Positions 37,812 through 45,951 of a stretch of 64,000 bases of DNA are shown piece after piece; the stretch's first letter is position 1, and the number at the start of each line of letters is the position of its first letter. A program made the translations under genes and the position numbers. The DNA comes from Nocardia harenae NBRC 108248 (lineage in GTDB: Bacteria > Actinomycetota > Actinomycetes > Mycobacteriales > Mycobacteriaceae). The notes under the pieces were generated by a model, which made no database searches, was not told the DNA's origin, and was given only the letters and a program-made list of their open reading frames with translations. The stretch covers positions 186,001 to 250,000 of the forward strand of contig NZ_BDBH01000007.1 of the NCBI RefSeq assembly GCF_001612885.1, written 5' to 3'.

Positions 37812-39271
37812 CCGGGCCGGACGGCAACCCCGACCCGGAGACCCGGCTCGGCGGCGGCGCCACGCTCGGCACCGGCGCCTCGCCGGTGGAGCTGGCCGAG
37901 CTGGCGCTGGTCGAGGCCGAGCTGGACAAGCGCTGGCCGGAGACGAAGATCGAGCCGTCGCTGACCCGGATCTCCACGCTCATGGACCTGCTCGGCTCGC
38001 CGCAGCACGGCTACCCGGCGATCCACGTCGCGGGCACCAATGGCAAGACCTCGGTGACCAGGCTGATCGACGCGCTGCTCAGCGCGCTGCACCGGCGCAC
38101 CGGCCGGATCACCAGCCCGCACCTGCAGCTCGCCACCGAGCGGATCGCCGTCGACAACGCGCCGATCACCCCCGGCCGCTACGTCGAGCTGTACCGCGAG
38201 CTGCTGCCGTACCTGGAGCTGATCGACGCCCGCTCGCTCGCGGCGGGCGGCCCGGCCATGAGCAAGTTCGAGGTGCTCACCGGCATGGCCTTCGCGGCCT
38301 TCGCCGAGGCGCCGGTGGACGTCGCCGTTGTCGAGACCGGGATGGGCGGCACCTGGGACGCCACCAATGTGGTGGACGGCCAGGTCGCGGTGATCACCCC
38401 GATCGGGCTGGACCACATGGACTACCTCGGCCCCGATCTCACCGCCATCGCGGGGGAGAAGGCCGGGATCATCAAGAAGGCGCCGGAGAGCCTGGTGCCG
38501 CGAGACACCGTCGTGATCATCGCCGAGCAGCAGCCCGAGGCCATGGAGGTGCTGCTGCGCCGCGCGGTCGAGGTGGACGCCGCGGTGGCGCGCGAGGGGT
38601 CGGAGTTCCGGATTCTGGGCAGGCGGATCGCGGTCGGCGGCCAGCAGCTGGAGCTGCAGGGGCTCGGCGGGGTCTACGACGACATCTTCCTGCCGCTGCA
38701 CGGCGAGCACCAGGCGCACAACGCGGTGCTCGCGCTCGCCGCGGTGGAGGCGTTCTTCGGCGCGGGCGCGGACCGGCAGCTCGATATCGACGCGGTGCGC
38801 GAGGGCTTCGCCGCCGCGGCCAGCCCCGGCCGGATGGAGCGCATGCGCAACGCACCGACCATCTTCGTCGACGCCGCGCACAACCCCGAGGGCGCGCGGG
38901 CGCTGGCCGCGACGCTGACCGCCGAGTTCGACTTCCGCAAGCTGGTCGGGGTGGTTGGCGTGCTCGGCGACAAGGACGTGCCCGGCATCCTGGAGGCGCT
39001 GGAGCCGGTCTTCGACGAGATCGTGGTCACGCACAACGGCTCGCCGCGCGCGCTCGACGTGGATGTCCTCGCCGATCTCGCGGTGCAGCGCTTCGGTGAC
39101 GAGCGCGTGGTCACCGCGCCCACCCTGCCGGATGCGCTGGAGACCGCGATCGCGCTGGCCGAGGAGGTCGGCGACGCGGGCGAGGCGGTGTCGGGGGCCG
39201 GGGTGGTGGTCACCGGGTCGGTGGTCACCGCGGGCGCCGCGCGCGCCCTGTTCGGAAAGGATCCGGCGTGA
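37808..39271 (+). CDS. folC: Folylpolyglutamate synthase / dihydrofolate synthase
   Basis: A 487-residue Mur-ligase-type enzyme adding glutamates to folates. The P-loop is VAGTNGKTSVTRLID, followed by TGRITSPHL, the metal and substrate region ETGMGGTWDATN and the C-terminal domain with VDAAHNPEGARALA. The N-terminal ~25 residues are an unconserved extension. GTG overlaps the valS stop; the next gene overlaps folC in turn by 4 bp, as in Rv2448c-Rv2446c. Confidence 0.97.
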
Positions 39272-39699
39272 GCGAGTCAGGCGGCGAAGGGCAGCGCGAA
39301 TCCGGCGCGGCCGCCCCCGAGGTCCCCGATCCCATGAAGGGGTTCCGCGGGGTGATGGCGGGCGCACTGGTGCTGGAGGCCATCGTGGTGCTGCTGGCGC
39401 TGCCGGTGGTCGCCACCGTCGGCGGCGGAATCACCTGGCTGTCCGGGAGCTACCTGGTCGGGCTGGGGCTCGTGATGTTCCTCGGCGCCGGACTGCAGGG
39501 CCGGCCCTGGGCCATTCCGTTCAATCTCACCTTGCAGGTGCTGGTGATCGCCGGCGCCCTGTTCCACCTGTCGATCGGCGTGATCGGGCTGATCTTCGCC
39601 ATCGTCTGGGCCTTCCTGCTGATCCTGCGGCACGACGTCAAGAAGCGCTACGACCAGGGGCTGCTGCCCAGCCAGCGGCTGCGCGGCTCAGGCGGGTAG
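39268..39699 (+). CDS. DUF4233 membrane protein (Rv2446c-like)
   Basis: A 143-residue membrane protein with a disordered cytosolic start (1-25) and four hydrophobic segments from about residue 28 to 120, followed by a basic tail (RHDVKKRYDQGLLP). Its place after folC and before ndk equals Rv2446c. The function is unknown. It overlaps folC by 4 bp, and its 3' end overlaps the convergent lipoprotein gene by 12 bp. Confidence 0.9.
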   Translation: MSESGGEGQRESGAAAPEVPDPMKGFRGVMAGALVLEAIVVLLALPVVATVGGGITWLSGSYLVGLGLVMFLGAGLQGRPWAIPFNLTLQVLVIAGALFHLSIGVIGLIFAIVWAFLLILRHDVKKRYDQGLLPSQRLRGSGG

Positions 39700-40152
39700 C
39701 ACGGCGAGCAGAACCAGGCGATTCCCGGTCTCCTCGAGGTAGGCGCGCGGCCACCACTCGGAGGCGGTCTCGCCGGTGAGCGCGCGGTCCAGCGCGCGGC
39801 CGGTGCGGAACGGGCCGTCGGGCAGCAGCGGACGCAGCGGGTCGCGCAGGTCGGGGTCCTCGCCGGTGAGCGCGCTCAGGGCGCGCAGTTCCCCGGCGCG
39901 CTCCGGCCGCAGCTCGACCACCGCCTCGATCCACACCGTGCTCGGGCCGGGTGCGGCGCCGCGCTCCGAGTTGTTGTCCCAGCTGACCCACCCGGTCGTC
40001 ACCGGCTCGCCGAGGCCGGGGAAGCGCTGGATGAGCGGCTCCGGCTCGTGCCGCACCGGCAGGCTCTGCCCGGGCGTGGTCCGCTCGGCACAGCCCGTGG
40101 CGGCGGCGAGCGCCACCGCCGCGAGCACGACCAGCCGCATCACTGCCGTCAT
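39688..40152 (-). CDS. Putative lipoprotein of unknown function
   Basis: A 154-residue exported protein I do not recognise. The signal peptide ends in the lipobox ATGC (Cys21). The mature part contains SWDNNSERGA, RPERAGELRALSALTGEDPDL and a Trp-rich ASEWWPRAYLEE segment. It lies between the DUF4233 and ndk genes on the opposite strand, its last 12 bp antisense to DUF4233. An ATG four codons in (40140) is an alternative start. Confidence 0.75.
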   Translation of the reverse strand: MTAVMRLVVLAAVALAAATGCAERTTPGQSLPVRHEPEPLIQRFPGLGEPVTTGWVSWDNNSERGAAPGPSTVWIEAVVELRPERAGELRALSALTGEDPDLRDPLRPLLPDGPFRTGRALDRALTGETASEWWPRAYLEETGNRLVLLAVLPA

Positions 40153-40244
40153 CTACCCCGCCTACCTCCCGTCCGGTTCTCGCCGCACCCTAGCGGTGCG
40201 GCGCCCGCCCGGTGGCCGATGGGGTGTGCCGGCGGTTCGTGTCC

Positions 40245-40250
40245 TAGGCT
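40245..40250 (+). promoter_or_regulatory. -10 box of leaderless ndk
   Basis: TAGGCT is followed by 7 nt and the GTG start; no Shine-Dalgarno sequence. Confidence 0.55.
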
Positions 40251-40257
40251 CGGCGCC

Positions 40258-40674
40258 GTGACCGAACAGACGTTGGTACTGATCAAGCCCGACGGTGTGC
40301 GCCGCAGCCTCGTCGGCGAGGTGCTCGCCCGGATCGAGCGCAAGGGCCTGAAGATCGCGGCACTGGAGCTGAAGCACGTCTCCGCCGAGCTGGCGGGCAG
40401 CCACTACGCCGAGCACGCCGAGAAGCCGTTCTACGGCTCCCTGATCGAGTTCATCACCTCCGGCCCCGTGGTCGCCGCCGTGCTGGAGGGGCCGCGCGCC
40501 ATCGCCGCGTTCCGGCAGCTCGCCGGCGGTACCGACCCGGTGGAGAAGGCCGTGCCGGGCAGCATCCGCGGCGATCTCGCGCTGGAGACCCAGGAGAACC
40601 TGGTGCACGGCTCCGACTCGCCCGAATCCGCCAAGCGCGAGATCGCGCTCTGGTTCCCCGAAACCAGGGGCTGA
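40258..40674 (+). CDS. ndk: Nucleoside diphosphate kinase
   Basis: A 138-residue enzyme balancing nucleoside triphosphate pools. The start TEQTLVLIKPDGVRR, the GSLIEFITSGPVVAAVLEG helix and the catalytic histidine in ENLVHGSDS are all present; length matches the family. The GTG start is supported by the leaderless spacing of the TAGGCT box. A terminator hairpin follows, and the gene stands between DUF4233 and rne as in mycobacteria. Confidence 0.97.
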   Translation: MTEQTLVLIKPDGVRRSLVGEVLARIERKGLKIAALELKHVSAELAGSHYAEHAEKPFYGSLIEFITSGPVVAAVLEGPRAIAAFRQLAGGTDPVEKAVPGSIRGDLALETQENLVHGSDSPESAKREIALWFPETRG

Positions 40675-40699
40675 CCGGCCAGGCGACCCGCCCGCGGCC

Positions 40700-40731
40700 G
40701 GGGACGCGCCGCCCTTTCGCGGCGCGCCCCC
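40700..40731 (+). terminator. Terminator hairpin after ndk
   Basis: GGGG-A-CGCGCCGC pairs with GCGGCGCG-C-CCCC around loop CCTTTC (one internal mismatch). It lies 26 bp after the ndk stop. Confidence 0.65.
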
Positions 40732-41148
40732 GCCGCGTGCGTCGGCCCTTCGCGAGCGCCGATGGCGAACGCCCGGCGTCCGGTATGGGATACTGGCTGT
40801 GGCCGTGGACGACGCCGCCGGTTTCGCGCAGGTACGCGAACGGCGGTCGGCGCACTCGGCCGGATGACACCGCGGTTCGATGCCGATCATCGCTGCCACG
40901 GCCCCGCCCATGATCTGGTGCGGGCCGAGCCGGCACGCTGGATGAGCGCTCGGGCCGCGGAGTTCAGCCGTACAGCCAGGCTCCGCGTGACCAGTTGGAC
41001 CGACCGATGACAGACCAGGTGATGACCGGGCACGCGGGGCGAGACCACTGACCGCACGCCGACGAGGCGCGTGGATGGGACAACGCCCCCGCGACGGCCG
41101 CGTCACTCCGTACCGGGAGGGACGCGCCCGGGGGCCCGAGGAGACTTC
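40732..41148 (+). promoter_or_regulatory. rne promoter and long leader region
   Basis: No gene was found in these 417 bases. A GATACT box (40789-40794) in the context TATGGGATACTGG is the best -10 candidate; it would give an rne leader of roughly 350 nt. Long structured leaders of RNase E genes often mediate autoregulation, but no specific structure is assigned here. Confidence 0.4.
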
Positions 41149-44100
41149 GTGGCCGAAAAAGAGCCGCTAAACACAACAAAACAGGATGCCGAAGAATTGC
41201 CGGAGCGAATCCGAGTTCACGCACTCGCCAAGCTGCTGGGGACGACGAGTAAGCGCATCCTGGCAAAACTGACCGAGCTGGGGTCCGAGGCGCGGAGCGC
41301 GCAGTCCAATGTGGACCGCGACGTCGCGCATTCGGTGCGCCAGGCGTTGGCCGAGCAGGAAACCGAGGGTTCGCCGGGGGGTGCCGCCGAGGTGGCCGCG
41401 CCGTCGGCCGCCGTCGAGCCCGCGGTCGATGCGCCGACGGCCACGGAGGGTGGCTCCGGTTCGCCGGGCGGGGAGAAGCCGTCGCGGCGTAGGCGGGCAA
41501 CCCGCGCCTCCACCGCGGCGAGCGCCGCCGGTGAGCCCGCGCCGGGAACCGGGGCCGAGGGGTCCGGTGCAGGTGCCGCCGCTGAGCAGTCCCGTTCGGG
41601 TGCAACGGCCGAGCAGTCCCGTTCGGGTGCCACGGCCGGGGAGTCCGTCGCGGGCGCCGCCGGTGCGTCCCGTTCGGGCGGCACAGCCGGGGAGTCCGGC
41701 TCGGGCGCCTCTGCTGGGGAGTCCGGCTCGGACACCGCCCCGAGGGCGAGCGCCTCGGCGCACGGCAGCTTGTTCACGCACCGGGAGACCCCGGAGGCGG
41801 CGGTCGCGGCACCGGCCTACGACCCCGCCGCCGTTGCGGTCCCGCTCTTCCAGGCGCCGGACGCCGCCGCGGCCGAAGAGGAGCGCCGCCGCCGCCGCGC
41901 CGAGCGCGAGGCCGCCAAGCGCAGTCGCGAGGAGGAGCGCGCCCGCGAGGAGGCCGCGCAGCAGGCAGGCGTCGAGCGGGCCGAGGACGACCGCGGGGCC
42001 GATCAGCCCCGCACCGAGCAGGCGCAGGACGACGGCGACGACTCCGACGACGACCGCGAGTCCGGCGAGCACGACGACGACCAGCCGCGCCGCAGGCGCC
42101 GTGGCCGCCGTGGCCGTGGCCGCGGCAGGGGCGAGCAGAACTCGGACGGCGACGACGACGAGCGCACCGACTCCGAGGACGACGACCAGCGCGCGGACGA
42201 GCCCGAAGGCCGCACCGACGACGCCAAGCACAGCACCGACGACGCCAAGGGCAGCACCGACGACGCCAAGGCGGACGACGACTCCGACGACGACGAGGAC
42301 GACTCCGGCGTCCCGGAGGGCGCGAGCAGGCGCCGCCGCAGGCGCCGCAGGCGCAAGGTCGGCGGCGATTCCGGCGAGGCCGACGCCTCCGAGGACGACC
42401 CGCCGAACACCGTCGTGCACGAGCGCGAGCCGCGCGCCAAGAGCCGCAAGCCGGTCGACGAGGTGCAGGGCATCTCCGGCTCCACCCGGCTGGAGGCCAA
42501 GCGGCAGCGCAGGCGCGACGGCCGCGAGGCCGGGCGCCGCCGCCCGCCGATCCTCACCGAGTCCGAGTTCCTCGCCCGCCGCGAGGCGGTGGACCGGGTC
42601 ATGGTGGTGCGCGAGAAGTCCTTCCCGGATCACCCGACCGCGACCCAGGTCGCGGTGCTCGAGGACGACATCCTGGTCGAGCACTTCGTGACCAGCACCG
42701 GCCAGGCCTCGATGGTCGGCAATGTGTACCTGGGCAAGGTGCAGAACGTGCTGCCGAGCATGGAGGCGGCCTTCGTCGATATCGGCCGCGGCCGCAACGG
42801 CGTGCTCTACGCCGGCGAGGTGAACTGGGAGGCCGCCGGGCTCGGCGGCCGCGAGCGCAAGATCGAGCAGGCGCTGCGCCCCGGCGACCAGGTGCTCGTC
42901 CAGGTCTCCAAGGATCCGGTCGGGCACAAGGGTGCCCGGCTCACCACCCAGATCAGCCTGGCGGGCCGCTTCCTGGTGTACGTGCCAAGCGGCACCTCGG
43001 CCGGGATCAGCCGCAAGCTGCCCGACACCGAGCGCAAGCGGCTCAAGGAGATCCTGCGCGACATCGTGCCGGACGACGCGGGCGTGATCATCCGCACCGC
43101 CTCCGAGGGCGTGAGCGCGGCCGAGCTGGCCCGCGACGTGGAGCGGCTGCAGGCCACCTGGCGCACCATCGAGGAGCAGGCGAAGGGCGGCTCCGGCGCC
43201 CCCAAGACGCTCTACGAGGAGCCGGACCTGCTGGTCAAGGTGGTTCGCGACCTGTTCAACGAGGATTTCTCCAACCTGGTCATCGAGGGTGACAGGGCCT
43301 GGAGCACGGTGGAGAACTACGTCCGCACGGTCGCGCCGGACATGCTGTCCCGGGTGCACCGGCACGAGAACGGCAACGTCGACGCCTTCCAGACGTACCG
43401 GATCGACGAGCAGCTGGCGAAGGCGCTGGACCGCAAGGTCTGGCTGCCCTCCGGCGGCACCCTGGTGATCGACCGCACCGAGGCGATGACGGTGGTCGAC
43501 GTCAACACCGGCAAGTTCACCGGCTCCGGCGGCAGCAACCTGGAGGAGACGGTCACCAGGAACAACCTGGAGGCGGCCGAGGAGATCGTGCGGCAGATGC
43601 GGCTGCGCGACATCGGCGGCATGATCGTCGTCGACTTCATCGACATGGTGCTCGAGTCCAATCGCGACCTGGTGCTGCGCCGGCTCACCGAGGCGCTCGG
43701 CCGGGACCGCACCAGGCACCAGGTCTCCGAGGTGACCTCGCTCGGGCTGGTCCAGATGACCCGCAAGAAGCTGGGCACCGGGCTGGTCGAGGCCTTCTCC
43801 ACCACCTGCGAGCACTGCCACGGCCGCGGCATCCTGGTGCACAGCTACCCGGTCGAGGCCGGTGGCGCGCCGGAGGAGAGCGGCGGCGGCCGCGGCGGGC
43901 GCAACGAGAATGGGTCGCGGCGGCGGCGCGGCCGGGACAAGGGCGCCGCGGCGCAGGCTCCGTCCGGCAACGGCGCCGCGGAGCCGGAGCACGACGAGGA
44001 CACCGCCGCCCGCAGGGCGCACCCGGTGGCGCTGGCCATGGCGGCCGCGCACCAGGGTGACGAGGTGCTGGCGAGCGATATCGCCGACGGGGCCGAGGAC

Positions 44101-44961
44101 GCGGCGGTCACGCCGTCCGGCCCGGATGTCGCGGTCGTCGTCGGGGCCGGTACGACCGGTCCCGAGGCGGGCGACGATGCCGAGCACGTGCCGACCGGTC
44201 GTGGGCGCAGGCGCAGTCGCCGCGCGTCCCGCGGCGCGGGCCGGGCGGGCGCCGACGAGCGCGTGGCGGTCGAGCAGGTGGCCGGTGAGCGAGCGGCCGC
44301 GGAGGCCGATCCGGCGACCAGCTCGGCGATCGAGCCGGGTGATGCGCCATCCGCGGCGGAGGTCGCCGAGGCCGCAGAGGAGGTGGCCGCCGGTCAGGAG
44401 GCCGCCGAGGCCGCTGCCGAGCGGGATGCCGCGACGGCAGCCGGTGGGCAGGCGGATGCCCGGGGTGCGCAGCAGTCCGCTGCCGCGCAGCCGGCGGTCG
44501 CGGCTACCGACTCCGGCAGCCGGGACACCGTCGTGCCGGCAGCGGCCGCCGACCGCGGGCACCCGGACACCGGAGCGGCAACCACCGCGCCGGAGCCCGC
44601 CGCGGCAGCGGGCGAGGCCGCCGACGCGGCCCGCTCGGCGATCGAGCCGGGCGACGCCCCGTCACCGGAGGCCACGGCCGCGGCGGCAGCCGAGGTGAAC
44701 GGCGCCGCGGCGCAGGCACCCCGCCGCCGCCGGGTGGCCAGATCCGCCGCCGCGCCGAGCGCGGACAGCACGGGCGCCGTCTTCGTGCTCTCCGGCCCGG
44801 CCACCACGAGCGCCGAGCCCGCCCCCGCCGGCCCGGCCACCGCGAGCGCCGAGCCCGCCCCCGCCGACCCGGTCGGCGCGGAGCAGGTCCCGGTGGTACG
44901 CAGCCGTCCGCGTCGCCGCGCGGTCGGCCGCCCCGCTGGTCCGCCGGTCGACGGCGAATGA
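41149..44961 (+). CDS. rne: Ribonuclease E/G family protein with IF2N-like N-terminal domain
   Basis: A 1270-residue endoribonuclease. Residues ~15-65 (ERIRVHALAKLLGTTSK) resemble the IF-2 N-terminal domain, 70-480 are disordered, rich in Ser/Gly, Arg and Asp/Glu repeats, and ~480-930 are the catalytic core: S1 domain (MVGNVYLGKVQNVLPSMEAA), catalytic Asp in VVDVNTGKFTG and IVVDFIDM, and the zinc-link CEHCHGRG. The last ~330 residues are Ala/Glu/Pro-rich with repeated AIEPGDAPS. It processes rRNA and degrades mRNA. GTG follows GAGGAG by 6 nt. The first codons are unusually A-rich (CTAAACACAACAAAA). Confidence 0.93.
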   Translation: MAEKEPLNTTKQDAEELPERIRVHALAKLLGTTSKRILAKLTELGSEARSAQSNVDRDVAHSVRQALAEQETEGSPGGAAEVAAPSAAVEPAVDAPTATEGGSGSPGGEKPSRRRRATRASTAASAAGEPAPGTGAEGSGAGAAAEQSRSGATAEQSRSGATAGESVAGAAGASRSGGTAGESGSGASAGESGSDTAPRASASAHGSLFTHRETPEAAVAAPAYDPAAVAVPLFQAPDAAAAEEERRRRRAEREAAKRSREEERAREEAAQQAGVERAEDDRGADQPRTEQAQDDGDDSDDDRESGEHDDDQPRRRRRGRRGRGRGRGEQNSDGDDDERTDSEDDDQRADEPEGRTDDAKHSTDDAKGSTDDAKADDDSDDDEDDSGVPEGASRRRRRRRRRKVGGDSGEADASEDDPPNTVVHEREPRAKSRKPVDEVQGISGSTRLEAKRQRRRDGREAGRRRPPILTESEFLARREAVDRVMVVREKSFPDHPTATQVAVLEDDILVEHFVTSTGQASMVGNVYLGKVQNVLPSMEAAFVDIGRGRNGVLYAGEVNWEAAGLGGRERKIEQALRPGDQVLVQVSKDPVGHKGARLTTQISLAGRFLVYVPSGTSAGISRKLPDTERKRLKEILRDIVPDDAGVIIRTASEGVSAAELARDVERLQATWRTIEEQAKGGSGAPKTLYEEPDLLVKVVRDLFNEDFSNLVIEGDRAWSTVENYVRTVAPDMLSRVHRHENGNVDAFQTYRIDEQLAKALDRKVWLPSGGTLVIDRTEAMTVVDVNTGKFTGSGGSNLEETVTRNNLEAAEEIVRQMRLRDIGGMIVVDFIDMVLESNRDLVLRRLTEALGRDRTRHQVSEVTSLGLVQMTRKKLGTGLVEAFSTTCEHCHGRGILVHSYPVEAGGAPEESGGGRGGRNENGSRRRRGRDKGAAAQAPSGNGAAEPEHDEDTAARRAHPVALAMAAAHQGDEVLASDIADGAEDAAVTPSGPDVAVVVGAGTTGPEAGDDAEHVPTGRGRRRSRRASRGAGRAGADERVAVEQVAGERAAAEADPATSSAIEPGDAPSAAEVAEAAEEVAAGQEAAEAAAERDAATAAGGQADARGAQQSAAAQPAVAATDSGSRDTVVPAAAADRGHPDTGAATTAPEPAAAAGEAADAARSAIEPGDAPSPEATAAAAAEVNGAAAQAPRRRRVARSAAAPSADSTGAVFVLSGPATTSAEPAPAGPATASAEPAPADPVGAEQVPVVRSRPRRRAVGRPAGPPVDGE

Positions 44962-44967
44962 CCGGCG

Positions 44968-44997
44968 CGCCCCGGGATCCCTGGTGGTCCCGGGGCG
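44968..44997 (+). terminator. Hairpin after rne
   Basis: CGCCCCGGGA and TCCCGGGGCG form a 10-bp perfect stem with a 10-nt loop 7 bases after the rne stop; no T-run. Confidence 0.6.
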
Positions 44998-45023
44998 ATT
45001 GGGAGGTGGAGGATGCCCTCTGG

Positions 45024-45029
45024 TAACCT
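45024..45029 (+). promoter_or_regulatory. -10 candidate for rplU-rpmA
   Basis: TAACCT with TTGGGA 19 nt upstream. It would give a leader of about 200 nt before rplU, which contains several GC-rich inverted segments. Confidence 0.4.
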
Positions 45030-45236
45030 TGGCCAGTCGCTGTCCGGCGATGTATGCGCTGCTGTCACGTCCTTTCGGGCGTTCGCGCAGCGCCGCGATC
45101 GGACCCGTGCGGCCACCCGCTGAGCATCGCTCGCGCAGCCCTGCTGCGCACGATCCGGGGCAGGACACCGAAGACAGTCGTGGCGCCGATGCGCCGCGAG
45201 AGAACGAAGACACAGTCGAGTGGAGGAAGCCGACCG

Positions 45237-45548
45237 ATGGCAACGTACGCGATCGTCAAGACCGGCGGAAAGCAGTACAAGGTCGCGGTCGGTGACCTGG
45301 TGAAGGTCGAGAAGATCGAGGGCAAGGTCGGCACCGCGGTGCAGCTCGCCCCGGTCCTCGTCGTCGACGGCGCCGATCTGACCACCGACGCCGACAAGCT
45401 GGCGAAGGTCAATGTGGCCGCCGAGGTCGTCGAGCACACCAAGGGCCCGAAGATCCGCATCCACAAGTTCAAGAACAAGACCGGCTACCACAAGCGTCAG
45501 GGTCACCGTCAGCCGCTGACGGTCCTGAAGGTCACCGGCATCAAGTAA
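45237..45548 (+). CDS. rplU: 50S ribosomal protein L21
   Basis: A 103-residue ribosomal protein: MATYAIVKTGGKQYKV at the start and the KFKNKTGYHKRQGHRQ rRNA-binding signature near the end, full family length. GGAGGAAG precedes the ATG. It is followed by rpmA after 19 bp, the universal L21-L27 operon, with obg downstream. Confidence 0.98.
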   Translation: MATYAIVKTGGKQYKVAVGDLVKVEKIEGKVGTAVQLAPVLVVDGADLTTDADKLAKVNVAAEVVEHTKGPKIRIHKFKNKTGYHKRQGHRQPLTVLKVTGIK

Positions 45549-45567
45549 TCGGCGAGGAGAAGCAGCC

Positions 45568-45834
45568 ATGGCACACAAGAAGGGCGCGTCCAGCTCGCGC
45601 AACGGTCGTGACTCCGCCGCACAGCGCCTCGGCGTGAAGCGCTTCGGCGGGCAGGCCGTGAAGGCGGGCGAGATCCTGGTTCGCCAGCGCGGCACCCACT
45701 TCCACCCCGGCGTGAACGTCGGCCGCGGCGGCGACGACACCCTGTTCGCCCTGGCGGCGGGCGCGGTGACGTTCGGCACCAAGCGGGGTCGCAAGACCGT
45801 GAACATCGTGGTCCCGGAGCCGGCGCAGGCCTGA
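45568..45834 (+). CDS. rpmA: 50S ribosomal protein L27
   Basis: An 88-residue protein at the peptidyl-transferase region. MAHKKGASSSRNGRDS followed by QRLGVKRFGGQ and ILVRQRGTHFHPG match the family. There is no N-terminal extension needing cleavage. GGAGAAG precedes the ATG. A terminator-like hairpin separates it from obg. Confidence 0.98.
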   Translation: MAHKKGASSSRNGRDSAAQRLGVKRFGGQAVKAGEILVRQRGTHFHPGVNVGRGGDDTLFALAAGAVTFGTKRGRKTVNIVVPEPAQA

Positions 45835-45861
45835 CGCCGCCGCCACTCCACGCACCAAGTC

Positions 45862-45892
45862 AGCGGGTCAGGGTGAGACACCCTGGCCCGCT
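45862..45892 (+). terminator. Terminator after rpmA
   Basis: A 14-bp stem (one G-T pair) with loop AGA, from AGCGGGTCAGGGTG to CACCCTGGCCCGCT, followed by TTCGCGTTT. It lies between rpmA and obg; obg has its own GAAGGAGG ribosome site. Confidence 0.75.
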
Positions 45893-45951
45893 TTCGCGTT
45901 TCCGCATCGGGCCGGGCGGGCCCGCGACCCCCGAAGGAGGATGATCAACCC

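Noticed and set aside
40675..41070. Short open frames before rne
   Set aside because: No family resemblance, poor codon bias and no ribosome site; better explained as promoter and leader.
45036..45236. Known L21 leader RNA element upstream of rplU
   Set aside because: The leader is long and GC-rich but I could not fold a recognisable named element by eye.
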